The notes below the pieces were generated by a model. That model saw only the letters and a list, made by a program, of their open reading frames with translations. It had not been told where the DNA came from and did no database searches. Source: a virus. From it: a stretch of 64,000 nt of DNA. Position 1 is the first letter of the stretch. Each line of letters begins with the position of its first letter. Below, one piece after another: positions 50,009-57,484 of the stretch. The position numbers and the translations under genes were made by a program. The DNA lies in the IMG/VR virus record IMGVR_UViG_3300000216_000003, positions 1 through 64,000 of that record. The stretch is one strand, 5' to 3'.

Positions 50009-50767
50009 TTATAATGTTCTCGCAATATGTGTAATCAAGGATACTTTCTCTTCTTTATTTAAAGCATCAATCCCATTAATAATAATATCATATACTTGCC
50101 CTGGTGCATATTGAGCTTCTTGCTCATGTGTTACTACTTCTTGTTCGTGAATAATTGGATTAATATAGTTATTGTAATCTGCTAATTGTTCATCACGAGG
50201 CAAAAGACATTCATGTTTATCAAGATAGTCGAATAGATATTTCTTAAACTTCAATGCTTCATGTTCTGCTGCTTCAATAGTTCCACAAGAATGTATAGAG
50301 AAGAATTTACATAGATCAACACCTGGATTATAATTAATATTCCACCGAACACCAAAATTTTTACCACTTGAAGGTTTTTCTAAAACATCAGGTCGGCCTT
50401 TAACTGTACAACCATTAATCCATGCTGATGGGCGATTACTTTTTTGTTTAGGTGTATCGTAATGTGATCCCCTTTTAATAATGTCAACATTTATAATAGT
50501 TTCTTCTTTGGTTCTATCTTTATTAGTATTAGGAAATATATCTTTGGGAGTTCGTACTTTATACCCCATACTGAATAAAGTAATAGACATACGTTGATCT
50601 TCTATTGTCCACCAGCGATTATGTCTTCTGGCTGAGGGCGGTAGAGATTGTCCAGTAAATCGTTCAAGAGTATTTAAAGATAGTGATGTTTTATCTTTTG
50701 AAAAATCATTAGTAATAACTTCAATATATTCTTTTAATAATGGATCACTATAATTAAAATCTGGCAT
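50009..50767 (-). CDS. DUF7662-like plus AP2-like DNA-binding protein
   Basis: 252 residues. N-terminal SLNTLERFTGQSLPPSARRHNRWW...MSITLFSMGY is the DUF7662-like part; the middle (NFGVRWNINYN...KFFSIHSCGTIEAAEHEALKFKKYL) resembles an AP2 DNA-binding domain (GV..W...F....T..EA...A). C-terminal helical region. A DNA-binding accessory or regulatory role is inferred; no nuclease motif is visible. Confidence 0.6.
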   Translation of the reverse strand: MPDFNYSDPLLKEYIEVITNDFSKDKTSLSLNTLERFTGQSLPPSARRHNRWWTIEDQRMSITLFSMGYKVRTPKDIFPNTNKDRTKEETIINVDIIKRGSHYDTPKQKSNRPSAWINGCTVKGRPDVLEKPSSGKNFGVRWNINYNPGVDLCKFFSIHSCGTIEAAEHEALKFKKYLFDYLDKHECLLPRDEQLADYNNYINPIIHEQEVVTHEQEAQYAPGQVYDIIINGIDALNKEEKVSLITHIARTL

Positions 50768-50837
50768 TTAAAAATTTCCTATTAAATTAAAACAGACGCA
50801 ATCGCTAGTATAAGCCGACTGCGCCGTTAGTGGGAAG

Positions 50838-51293
50838 TTAAGGTCTTCTGCAGACCTTTTTACGGCCAGGCCATTGTTTTTTAGAACAGTCTTGACCAAG
50901 TTTTTGTAATTTTTGTATTACTTCGCCTATTGGGTTATTATATGGAAAGAAGCTACCATCATGCATATTCATATTCAATTCATAATGTATAATAGTACAT
51001 ACTCCAATTCCTTTATCTCCAACTGGAAGTTTAGCAACAAAATGAATATCTTCTTCTCCAGTTAAAATCATTAAACCATGGCGCAATCGAGATAAGACAA
51101 TATTCATTTGCTTATCAGAATTAGTTCGACCAATATAGATGGGTGCTCCGGGTTTAATATTTTCTGGGTTCTCTCCAGCCTTTTTACAGAGTGCGGCAAT
51201 ATAAACTTGATCTTGTTTTTCAATTGGACGGGAATCTGATTTTGAATTTTTCATTGCTACATCTAATACTTTATCAATAGAAAGCAAATTCAC
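50838..51293 (-). CDS. hypothetical protein downstream of the radical SAM gene
   Basis: About 151 residues from GTG 51293, which follows AGGGA; the ATG at 51332 lies inside the radical SAM gene. PVGDKGIGVCTIIHYELNMNMHDGSFFPY and GAPIYIGRTNSDKQMNIVLSRLRHGLMIL are beta-rich. Basic end (KKQWPGRKKVCRRP). Possibly a partner of the SAM enzyme by context only. Confidence 0.65.
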   Translation of the reverse strand: MNLLSIDKVLDVAMKNSKSDSRPIEKQDQVYIAALCKKAGENPENIKPGAPIYIGRTNSDKQMNIVLSRLRHGLMILTGEEDIHFVAKLPVGDKGIGVCTIIHYELNMNMHDGSFFPYNNPIGEVIQKLQKLGQDCSKKQWPGRKKVCRRP

Positions 51294-51304
51294 AGTTATA
51301 ATCC

Positions 51305-52789
51305 CTAATAAGTTTGAAATGTTGAAATCCATTTATCATTAAATGGTGAGATTTGATTATCTTCTTGACTATAACTATCTTTAGCCATTGTCATATTTAC
51401 AGCATCAATATACATACTAAAACAACCTTCTTTTGTCTCAAATAATTTTTCATCAATTCCAATATGCAATAATTCTTTTTCATATTTACGGGCAAGACCA
51501 GTATCGATACCAATCTCAATATCTTTAATTTTATCACCGGCTAATTTAAGAGTTAAACCAATTAGCCAATTATTATAATAATTAGGATCAAAAGATTCTC
51601 CTCTACCAACAGGTTTAAAGTCGAGTAAAGTAATTCTTGCATTTGATAATCCTTGCATATGTGTAATTATATCATAAAAATCATGAATAGAGCTACTTCC
51701 CATTACATATTGAAAATTAAATTTATAATATTGCGGAGCATCTTTAGTAGTGTTTAATATATCTTCAGAATTAGAGATACTAACTGCATAATTAGCTCCT
51801 AATTCATCTAATTGTTTTGAATTCTTACGAACATATTCAATATTACGAGTAGTGAAATTAGGAATAATGTCTTGTTTCCGAAACTGTTCAAGAATCTGTA
51901 TAAAGTCTGGATGTGTTGTTGGTTCACCTCCTCCAATAGCTACTTCAAAAATATTGGCATCTCCAAGTGTTTTAATAATATGAGACATATTATCCAAAGT
52001 AGCATGTTTTCCTTTAGTAGAACTACCTTGATAACAAAAACTACAACCAGTTTCACAATAGTCTGTAATCTTTACATCTACTAGTTCAGGAGTTGTCGAT
52101 TTGATATAATCAGGGTGTGAACCATTTAATGTAAACCGTATCTTAGTTCCATTACTTTGATTAAATACAGCCCAATATCCTTTATCTTTTCTTGCTATTA
52201 CTTTTAATTTAGCAGCCCCATATGGAACATATTGTTGAATAGCATCTAAAGCATTAGGAGTTTTATACTCATCAGTAACATATTCTTCTTTATCTTCATC
52301 ATAGTATTCAGAATATGTGTCTGCGCTTAAATAATGACCATCCCCATTATCATTTCCACCAAGAATAACAATTTGATCATTATTCCCAATATATGCAATA
52401 ACATCATCTAAAAAATTAGAGTTTGGTTTATTATCCCTATGTGAATATGGAAATGTAAAACTAGACTGATGATCAACATAAGAGGGCTTAAAACCTTCTA
52501 CTTCACCTTCATCACCTTCAATATACTGTTTAGCACATTCTTTACCAACACGACGAAAAGTATCTTTTAATGCTCGTCGTTCAAGAGAGTTCTCTTCTGT
52601 TTGTCCTATAATTAAAGATAACATATAATGTTGTTTTGCTATTGGTGAAACTAATGTAAAATCATTCCAACCATATTGACCAACATCACTATCTCCAATA
52701 TCATCAGAGAAAGTATCTTTCTTAAAAACAATTGAGTGACTACTGCTACTATTTGTAGCAAATCCATATCGAATACTAGAAACTTTCAT
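51305..52789 (-). CDS. radical SAM enzyme of unknown function
   Basis: 494 residues. The first 230 form an extra domain beginning MKVSSIRYGFATNSSSSHS; the core starts at about 235 with CETGCSFCYQGS (C245, C249, C252) and GGGEP (286-290), followed by a TIM-barrel-like pattern (FKPVGRGES). A single Cys (EGCFSMY, near 460) could bind a second cofactor, but a full SPASM set is not visible. Substrate unknown: a peptide, nucleic acid or small molecule. Adjacent 53185 and 52776 are tightly linked. Confidence 0.85.
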   Translation of the reverse strand: MKVSSIRYGFATNSSSSHSIVFKKDTFSDDIGDSDVGQYGWNDFTLVSPIAKQHYMLSLIIGQTEENSLERRALKDTFRRVGKECAKQYIEGDEGEVEGFKPSYVDHQSSFTFPYSHRDNKPNSNFLDDVIAYIGNNDQIVILGGNDNGDGHYLSADTYSEYYDEDKEEYVTDEYKTPNALDAIQQYVPYGAAKLKVIARKDKGYWAVFNQSNGTKIRFTLNGSHPDYIKSTTPELVDVKITDYCETGCSFCYQGSSTKGKHATLDNMSHIIKTLGDANIFEVAIGGGEPTTHPDFIQILEQFRKQDIIPNFTTRNIEYVRKNSKQLDELGANYAVSISNSEDILNTTKDAPQYYKFNFQYVMGSSSIHDFYDIITHMQGLSNARITLLDFKPVGRGESFDPNYYNNWLIGLTLKLAGDKIKDIEIGIDTGLARKYEKELLHIGIDEKLFETKEGCFSMYIDAVNMTMAKDSYSQEDNQISPFNDKWISTFQTY

Positions 52790-53192
52790 CTATATCTACC
52801 TCTATAGTTTTAACTTTCTCAAGTTGATGTGTTGAATTAAATACATCATCAACTGGAATAGAAACCTTTTTCTCCCCAGTCATAAATTCCCCAGTCTTCT
52901 TATTTCTATATAAGGTAACATGAAAAGAATTAGATGTAATATTTACTAAATTTAATTCAGGATTGCCTTCTTTATGTTCTCCATCTAATGACCACTGATG
53001 TAGTGCAGTACCATCATCAATAGAATCTGTTATATATCCTATTAATGGATACCCAAGTTTACCTTGAGTAGATATAATATCTGCTGTATATTCTCCATTA
53101 GCTGTCATCATTGGATCTTTTAGTCTTAATAATCGTTTTGAAGCAGATGGTAATCCATTTAACTTTGGTTGTGTAATTGGAGTATCACTCAT
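52776..53192 (-). CDS. small protein linked to the radical SAM gene
   Basis: About 138 residues from ATG 53192 that overlaps the upstream TGA. Beta-rich: PLIGYITDSIDDGTALHQWSLDGEHKEGN, FHVTLYRNKKTGEFMTGEKKVSIPVDD. The IGYI.D...LH.W..DG block matches 53185. The radical SAM start lies inside its 3' end. Unknown. Confidence 0.68.
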   Translation of the reverse strand: MSDTPITQPKLNGLPSASKRLLRLKDPMMTANGEYTADIISTQGKLGYPLIGYITDSIDDGTALHQWSLDGEHKEGNPELNLVNITSNSFHVTLYRNKKTGEFMTGEKKVSIPVDDVFNSTHQLEKVKTIEVDIDESF

Positions 53193-53397
53193 TTTGAATA
53201 CCTTCAAATATTGGTTCTATAATTGAATAATCTTCTACATTATAAACACTATTACCATCATCATCCCAAGCATGTAACTTATTATTATCTTCAATATAAC
53301 CAATATGTCTGAAAGGATGTCTTCCTTTCTTTGTAATATAGTGGATCCAAGATCCAGTTTTTGTTTTAAGTAAAGAAGGGTTACTCCAGTCGATCAT
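53185..53397 (-). CDS. small protein, first gene of the radical SAM operon
   Basis: 70 residues from ATG 53397, nine bases after TTGGAG and downstream of the promoter; a longer frame would run across the promoter. HIGYIEDNNKLHAWDDDGNSVYN matches 52776. Function unknown. Confidence 0.7.
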   Translation of the reverse strand: MIDWSNPSLLKTKTGSWIHYITKKGRHPFRHIGYIEDNNKLHAWDDDGNSVYNVEDYSIIEPIFEGIQNE

Positions 53398-53426
53398 TAT
53401 TAGTACTCCAATAAGTAAATTATATT

Positions 53427-53456
53427 CTATTATATCTATATGAGATAATTGAAAGC
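53427..53456 (-). promoter_or_regulatory. phage promoter for the radical SAM operon
   Basis: Minus-strand GCTTTCAATTATCTCA then TATAGATATAATAGAA. Back to back with the plus promoter at 53455-53483. Confidence 0.72.
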
Positions 53457-53483
53457 TTGAATCAAAAATATATAGATATAATA
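53455..53483 (+). promoter_or_regulatory. phage promoter for the 53538 gene
   Basis: Plus-strand TATAGATATAATATATT core at 53471; -35-like sequence GCTTGAA is weak. Confidence 0.7.
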
Positions 53484-53537
53484 TATTAGAATCTAATATT
53501 TTTAGATTTTTCATTTTACCTTTAAGGAGCCTAACCT

Positions 53538-53888
53538 ATGTCTGAAGAAAATACACCTACCCACGAAGCACAGTCTGATACTCAAACAGAGCCCACAGAA
53601 GAACAAAAACAATTATTTATGCAGAAGATGCAAATGAAAGCTCAACAAGAAGCTTTACTAAAACATCAAATTGTTCAGTCTGCGTCTACAATTTTAGCTG
53701 GCATTTTTTCAAATACAACATCAAGTGTCGGTGGAATTAATAGTGATCCAACTAAGAATCTAGCTATTCGCAATAAGAGACTAGAAAAAGTCGGAGTTGC
53801 CGTAGATACTGCTATTACACTTATTTCTTATGTTAATGGTCTTGATCTTGATAAAGATGTCAAGAAGATGGGCCAAGAAAAGAAATAA
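53538..53888 (+). CDS. hypothetical protein, monocistronic
   Basis: 116 residues. Acidic, Thr/Glu/Gln-rich start (EENTPTHEAQSDTQTEPTEEQKQ), helical middle (MQKMQMKAQQEALLKHQIVQSASTILAGIF) and a basic C-terminus. AAGGAG lies before the ATG. Strong terminator follows, as expected for an abundant single-gene unit. Possibly virion or early protein; not recognised. Confidence 0.77.
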   Translation: MSEENTPTHEAQSDTQTEPTEEQKQLFMQKMQMKAQQEALLKHQIVQSASTILAGIFSNTTSSVGGINSDPTKNLAIRNKRLEKVGVAVDTAITLISYVNGLDLDKDVKKMGQEKK

Positions 53889-53906
53889 AATATATTTTTA
53901 TTTTAC

Positions 53907-53953
53907 AAGTAATAACTCAGGTTACTATCTCGAGTAAACCTGAGTTATTACTT
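53907..53953. terminator. 17-bp palindromic terminator
   Basis: AAGTAATAACTCAGGTT/AACCTGAGTTATTACTT, with AT-rich tracts on both sides (TTTTATTTT toward the gene). Shared by the plus gene 53538 and the minus-strand candidate RNA. Confidence 0.85.
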
Positions 53954-54125
53954 CATTTCATGGACAACTCTACCCCCATGAAATACTACCATAATTTTAA
54001 GCATTATCTTTATAATAGAGACAATGCTGCCGTAAGTTAACATGGGTAAAGTTAAAACTCACACCAGTATAATACTTAAACTATAGCGGGCCACCGACTT
54101 ATAGAGTATAGTGGCGGTAGCTTGA
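53907..54125 (-). ncRNA. candidate structured RNA of about 215 bases
   Basis: No ORF of note. The minus strand after the promoter at 54131-54160 has ACTATA...TATAGT (54080-54112), GCCAC...GTGGC (54090-54115), AGCATT...AATGCT (54000-54028), TTTCATGG...CCATGAAA (53956-53983) and ends in the 17-bp terminator. Some stems can compete, so the fold could switch. Function unknown. Confidence 0.6.
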
Positions 54126-54130
54126 TATTA

Positions 54131-54160
54131 TATTATATCTATATCAAATCCTTTAAAAAA
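54131..54160 (-). promoter_or_regulatory. phage promoter for the candidate RNA
   Basis: Minus-strand TTTTTTAAAGGATTTGA then TATAGATATAATATAAT. Directly after the weak terminator of the 54174 gene. No coding gene follows it. Confidence 0.75.
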
Positions 54161-54182
54161 TAAAGGACGTTTTTTACGCCCA
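54155..54182 (-). terminator. terminator at the end of the YWS array
   Basis: GGGCGT/ACGTCC stem (one wobble pair) overlapping the stop codon of the 54174 gene, then TTTATTTTTT on the minus strand. The T-tract is also the promoter box of the next unit. Confidence 0.65.
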
Positions 54183-54383
54183 GTACAGTTTATTATATCT
54201 AATTACATTTTCTGTTGGATCTCCAATCATTTCTATAGCATAAGGAGAACGTCTGCAAATAGCATATGCATTCTCTTCGATTGGGGTATCTCTAAATTTT
54301 ATTAATATATTTACCCAAATATTATCCCAATATCTCCAAGACTTATTATCTAATAATAATGTATATGCATAGGATAATCTCAT
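54174..54383 (-). CDS. YWS-tail family protein, operon-terminal
   Basis: 69 residues from ATG 54383, matching its neighbours in length. DTPIEENAYAICRRSPYAIEMIGDPTENVIRYNKLYWA: the family core is P.EENAY.ICR...., ..I.DPT..V..YNKLYWS. In this last copy the final Ser is Ala, and TTGGAG is lost. Function unknown. Confidence 0.75.
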   Translation of the reverse strand: MRLSYAYTLLLDNKSWRYWDNIWVNILIKFRDTPIEENAYAICRRSPYAIEMIGDPTENVIRYNKLYWA

Positions 54384-54385
54384 TT

Positions 54386-54595
54386 TTAACTCCAATATAA
54401 TTTATTATAGTTTTCGACTGCTGTTGTTGGATTCTTAATTACTTCTATAGTATGGTCTGCTACTCTACATATTTTATATGCATTCTCTTCAGTTGGTGTT
54501 TTCTCAAATTCTAATAGTAATAATTTCCATTTAATATCCCAAGAAGTATGTGGTGGTTCTTTTAACATTTGAACAAATTTATCAGATAATTCCAC
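54386..54595 (-). CDS. YWS-tail family protein
   Basis: 69 residues from GTG 54595. KTPTEENAYKICRVADHTIEVIKNPTTAVENYNKLYWS. The last codons TATTGGAGT supply TTGGAG before the next ATG. Close duplicate of both neighbours. Confidence 0.76.
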   Translation of the reverse strand: MELSDKFVQMLKEPPHTSWDIKWKLLLLEFEKTPTEENAYKICRVADHTIEVIKNPTTAVENYNKLYWS

Positions 54596-54597
54596 TA

Positions 54598-54810
54598 TTA
54601 ACTCCAATATAATTTATTATAAGTTTCGACTGCTGGTGTTGGATCTTTAATATTATTAATAGATTTAGGAAAAAATTTACAAACAATACATGCATTCTCT
54701 TCACTTGGTTTTCTGTGAAAATTCAATAAAGCTTGTTTATACCCCCTATTATTTCTTTTCTTCCTCCATTTTTTATTTATAATCTTAATAGATTCTTCGG
54801 ATAATTTCAT
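54598..54810 (-). CDS. YWS-tail family protein
   Basis: 70 residues from ATG 54810 (TAATG overlap). KWRKKRNNRGYKQALLNFHRKPSEENACIVCKFFPKSINNIKDPTPAVETYNKLYWS; basic N-terminal half. Unknown function. Confidence 0.76.
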   Translation of the reverse strand: MKLSEESIKIINKKWRKKRNNRGYKQALLNFHRKPSEENACIVCKFFPKSINNIKDPTPAVETYNKLYWS

Positions 54811-55079
54811 TAAGACCACCACATCTTATGATATGTTATGACTGTTTCTGGGACATCTTTACAATACTTCAATATATCTGGATATACTTGTATTAATTTA
54901 TTTATATCAGAAATTGATATATCTTCATACTTATATGATTCTTTATTCTTAAACCATTCATAATAACCATGTGAATTTAACATAATATGTAGAGATGCTG
55001 TTAGTCTATTTTGACTATCGGGGATATAATCAACAGGACATTCAATAGTCGCTTTTTTTACCGTTGTATTTATTTGCAT
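54810..55079 (-). CDS. YWS-tail family protein, diverged
   Basis: 89 residues from ATG 55079. The N-terminal part differs (INTTVKKATIECPVDYIPDSQNRL, HIMLNSHGYYEWFKNKESY) but the end SVPETVITYHKMWWS-type is the same module. TAATG overlap both sides. Unknown function. Confidence 0.72.
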   Translation of the reverse strand: MQINTTVKKATIECPVDYIPDSQNRLTASLHIMLNSHGYYEWFKNKESYKYEDISISDINKLIQVYPDILKYCKDVPETVITYHKMWWS

Positions 55080-55318
55080 TATACCTCCTGTAGTTTTATA
55101 TATGTCTTTAGTTCTTGAGTAGGGTTTATAACCCAAGCATAGAATGTGTTGCTCCATGTTTGTTGTTCTGAATGTCTTTGTCTAAACATATGATATATAT
55201 TTATAGCGTTTTCGAACGTTGGATCGGCTGCCATCTTAAAGAATCCGTCTCGCCATTCAATTTCATCTGGAGTGGTAGAGTGCCAGGATTGAGTAATTAT
55301 GTCTTCTCGTAAGTGCAT
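55079..55318 (-). CDS. small paralog, tail YIKLQEV
   Basis: 79 residues. WRDGFFKMAADPTFENAINIYHMFRQRHSEQQTWSNTFYAWVINPTQELKTYIKLQEV. DPTFENAINIYH is shared with 55318 and 55563, and the NPTQELKTYIKL ending parallels the YWS array. AGGAGGTATAATG gives a strong site for the next gene. Confidence 0.76.
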   Translation of the reverse strand: MHLREDIITQSWHSTTPDEIEWRDGFFKMAADPTFENAINIYHMFRQRHSEQQTWSNTFYAWVINPTQELKTYIKLQEV

Positions 55319-55563
55319 TAAGACTCCATTAGTTTTACGTAGTTGATTAGTTCTTGAGATGGGTCTTCGAACCAGGTGAAGAAAGAACCCTTATCCCATA
55401 TATCATTATCGAAATTATTAATTTTATATTGGTATATATTTATGGCATTTTCGAATGTTGGATTATTGTGGAATATTAAAAACACTTCTTTCCAATCATC
55501 ATGTTTCCATACATCTTCATCAACATCTATTAAATCGCAAAGTACTTCTTTTGATAATTGCAT
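55318..55563 (-). CDS. small paralog, tail YVKLMES
   Basis: 81 residues from ATG 55563. NNPTFENAINIYQYKINNFDNDIWDKGSFFTWFEDPSQELINYVKLMES, near-identical in layout to 55563. The longer open frame upstream lies in the neighbour. Unknown function. Confidence 0.76.
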   Translation of the reverse strand: MQLSKEVLCDLIDVDEDVWKHDDWKEVFLIFHNNPTFENAINIYQYKINNFDNDIWDKGSFFTWFEDPSQELINYVKLMES

Positions 55564-55802
55564 TAGGAATCCATTAGTTTTACGTAGTTGATTAGTTCTT
55601 GAGATGGGTCTTCGAACCAAGAGAGGAAGCCGATTGAAGTCCATGCGTTATTCTCAAAATGTTTCGATTTTAAATGATATATATTTATAGCATTTTCAAG
55701 TGTAGGCTCTTTCATAAATAATATAAAACTATTTTTCCATTCTGGATCAGTTTTCCAATAGCTATGCATTACTGTATTTTCTGTATCATGAGTTAGTTTC
55801 AT
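55563..55802 (-). CDS. small paralog, tail YVKLMDS, first gene of the array
   Basis: 79 residues. EPTLENAINIYHLKSKHFENNAWTSIGFLSWFEDPSQELINYVKLMDS. The 3' 60 bases are almost identical in DNA to those of 55318, a sign of recent duplication. AAGGAAAAATATA precedes the ATG. Function unknown. Confidence 0.77.
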   Translation of the reverse strand: MKLTHDTENTVMHSYWKTDPEWKNSFILFMKEPTLENAINIYHLKSKHFENNAWTSIGFLSWFEDPSQELINYVKLMDS

Positions 55803-55954
55803 TATATTTTTCCTTCGTTAATTTATTTAGCTGTAAAAATACATTTTCGCTATATTTTATCAAAGATGAAGAAAATATAAACGAAGATACATCAAACACG
55901 TCGTTGAGCCTCCCACGGCAAATGAAAAGATTAAATTTAAAACCCTTTCATTAA

Positions 55955-55983
55955 AATAATATCTATATATTAGTTTTGAAAAC
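55955..55983 (-). promoter_or_regulatory. phage promoter for the YWS array
   Basis: Minus-strand CCAAGTTTTCAAAACTAATA then TATAGATATTATTTT, exact 16-bp register. Leaves an untranslated leader of about 150 bases before 55802. Confidence 0.8.
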
Positions 55984-56529
55984 TTGGAAGCGGCCAGGGG
56001 ATTCCTCTCTTCCTTTATTTTTTATGTATATTCAATAAAAAATCATAAATTTTAATGTAATTATACATAATTTTTATAAATCTAACTATTAACTTAAAAA
56101 AACAGAGTTTCAGCGCGACGGCGAAACCCTAACAAAAGCTGTTAAGTTTTTAACTATATCAAATACTGAGTTAGACCTCCCACTTAAAAAATTTTTAGAA
56201 AAAAATGCCCCGTAAAACTATTCTAACTTCTATTAAGTAGTTTCACTTCTGAGACCAGAGTGCTACTTTTACTTAGCTCCTTAGAATAGGAAGAGTTAAG
56301 ACAACTCACTTTGAATTATCTTAAGTACAAGTTTATTATTTCTATTAATTCTTAGTATTTTATTTTTTAATTTAATTAACTTATTGTCTTAGTTTACTTT
56401 AAAATCTTTAAGAAAGATATAATGAGTAATAGATACTATCTAGTTCAATTTCTTTTGGTTATGGAATATTATATATATATATTCTTGGTTCTTCACACTT
56501 TGACCTAATAAGTCCTTATTTTTACTGTA

Positions 56530-56558
56530 TTTTTTAAAACTTATATATAGATATTATA
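56530..56558 (+). promoter_or_regulatory. phage promoter upstream of the 56616 gene
   Basis: Plus-strand TTTTTTAAAACTTATA then TATAGATATTATAAAG, exact register. Confidence 0.78.
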
Positions 56559-56615
56559 AAGTAAAGAATAGGGTTATTTTTCAGACTTAACTTAAATACA
56601 GGGAGTATACTCAAA

Positions 56616-57113
56616 ATGAATACTGAAGATCAGCATATGCGCGGAGTTAATGAAGTGGTAATTAATAAGGTTCCTTATATATCGGTTACTTATGGGAGAC
56701 GAGGAAACGATAATTATAGAAACCATCGTATACCTCTTGATGGAAGGTATGATAAAAAAGATGCATTCAAGATAGGGAAATTCTTGCGAATGGATATATC
56801 ATTTGGAAATCCAGATGCAACTGTTGAAAGTACTATAAGAAACCATAAAGAATTATCACATCTAGAATATAGTGGATTAGATTCTACAAATACTAGTGGG
56901 ATTGCTGGGGTTTTTTTTACTAAAAATAACAATAGCTGGCGAGCTTATTTTGGAACACCTAGTACATCTACTCATAAAAGCGCATCTTTTTCTATTAAAA
57001 AATTCGGGAATGATAAAGCCAAACGAAAGGCAATTACTCTAAGAAAATTATGGGAAGGTGGCTCTAATATTACCCGCAAAGAATTTCTAAAGATGATCTC
57101 CGGCGTTTGTTAA
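56616..57113 (+). CDS. AP2-like DNA-binding protein
   Basis: 165 residues. The C-terminal half, TSGIAGVFFTKNNNSWRAYF...ASFSIKKFGNDKAKRKAITLRKLWE, matches an AP2 domain (SG..GV......W.A.....K...FS...G...A...A...R), as in phage HNH-AP2 endonucleases, but no HNH motif is visible. N-terminal VPYISVTYGRRGNDNYRNHRIPLDGRYDK may be a partial second repeat. Own promoter and terminator. Confidence 0.7.
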   Translation: MNTEDQHMRGVNEVVINKVPYISVTYGRRGNDNYRNHRIPLDGRYDKKDAFKIGKFLRMDISFGNPDATVESTIRNHKELSHLEYSGLDSTNTSGIAGVFFTKNNNSWRAYFGTPSTSTHKSASFSIKKFGNDKAKRKAITLRKLWEGGSNITRKEFLKMISGVC

Positions 57114-57124
57114 TCTTTTCAACT

Positions 57125-57157
57125 GCTCCTAGGACTTTCCTAGGGGCTTTTATTTTT
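57125..57157 (+). terminator. terminator after the AP2-like gene
   Basis: GCTCCTAGG/CCTAGGGGC stem (one wobble) followed by TTTTATTTTTGG. Confidence 0.85.
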
Positions 57158-57182
57158 GGACCAAAGATATATAGATATAATA
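57153..57182 (+). promoter_or_regulatory. phage promoter for the 57.2-61.0 kb operon
   Basis: Plus-strand TTTTGGACCAAAGATA then TATAGATATAATATATTG. The TTTT box is part of the U-tract of the preceding terminator. Confidence 0.78.
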
Positions 57183-57220
57183 TATTGAAAATAAATTTTT
57201 AAGAATTATAGGAATTTAAT

Positions 57221-57484
57221 ATGTGGATTGATGAGAATGATTTAAGAGTATTACATGTATATGATCTCGATCTATTTGAACTTGGTCGATTACCGTCTGA
57301 TAAACAAATACAAAATAATCCAGATGTTGTGTCAATGGAAGACTGCATAGAACTTTTAAACTATGTCGAAGTTGATGAAGATGAAGCATTAGAATTAATC
57401 CGCAAGTGGAAGTTCACAATTAAATATATTGAGGAACCGACAATTGCAGTTACTAATTATCATACTCTATTATGGGAAGTTTAA
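57221..57484 (+). CDS. plus-strand member of the YWS-like family, tail YHTLLWEV
   Basis: 87 residues, acidic. MEDCIELLNYVEVDEDEALELIRKWKFTIKYIEEPTIAVTNYHTLLWEV: the EEPTIAVTNYHTLLW ending matches DPTPAVETYNKLYW at 54.2-54.8 kb. The last codons give GGGAAG before the next ATG. Function unknown. Confidence 0.75.
   Translation: MWIDENDLRVLHVYDLDLFELGRLPSDKQIQNNPDVVSMEDCIELLNYVEVDEDEALELIRKWKFTIKYIEEPTIAVTNYHTLLWEV

Larger units (their letters stand above)
55803..56615. other. 813-bp non-coding region at the coding-strand switch
   Basis: No ORF over about 50 codons on either strand; genes to the left read left and genes to the right read right. It holds divergent promoters (55955-55983 minus, 56530-56558 plus), short hairpins (GTTTC...GAAAC near 56105, GTTAA...TTAAC near 56140), a repeated CCTCCCAC (near 55914 and 56167) and very AT-rich tracts. 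Candidate replication origin, long control region or RNA locus; nothing here decides. Confidence 0.5.

Noticed and set aside
53907-54125. tRNA gene in the structured interval
   Set aside because: No acceptor stem with paired D, anticodon and T arms could be drawn; stems do not have tRNA spacing.
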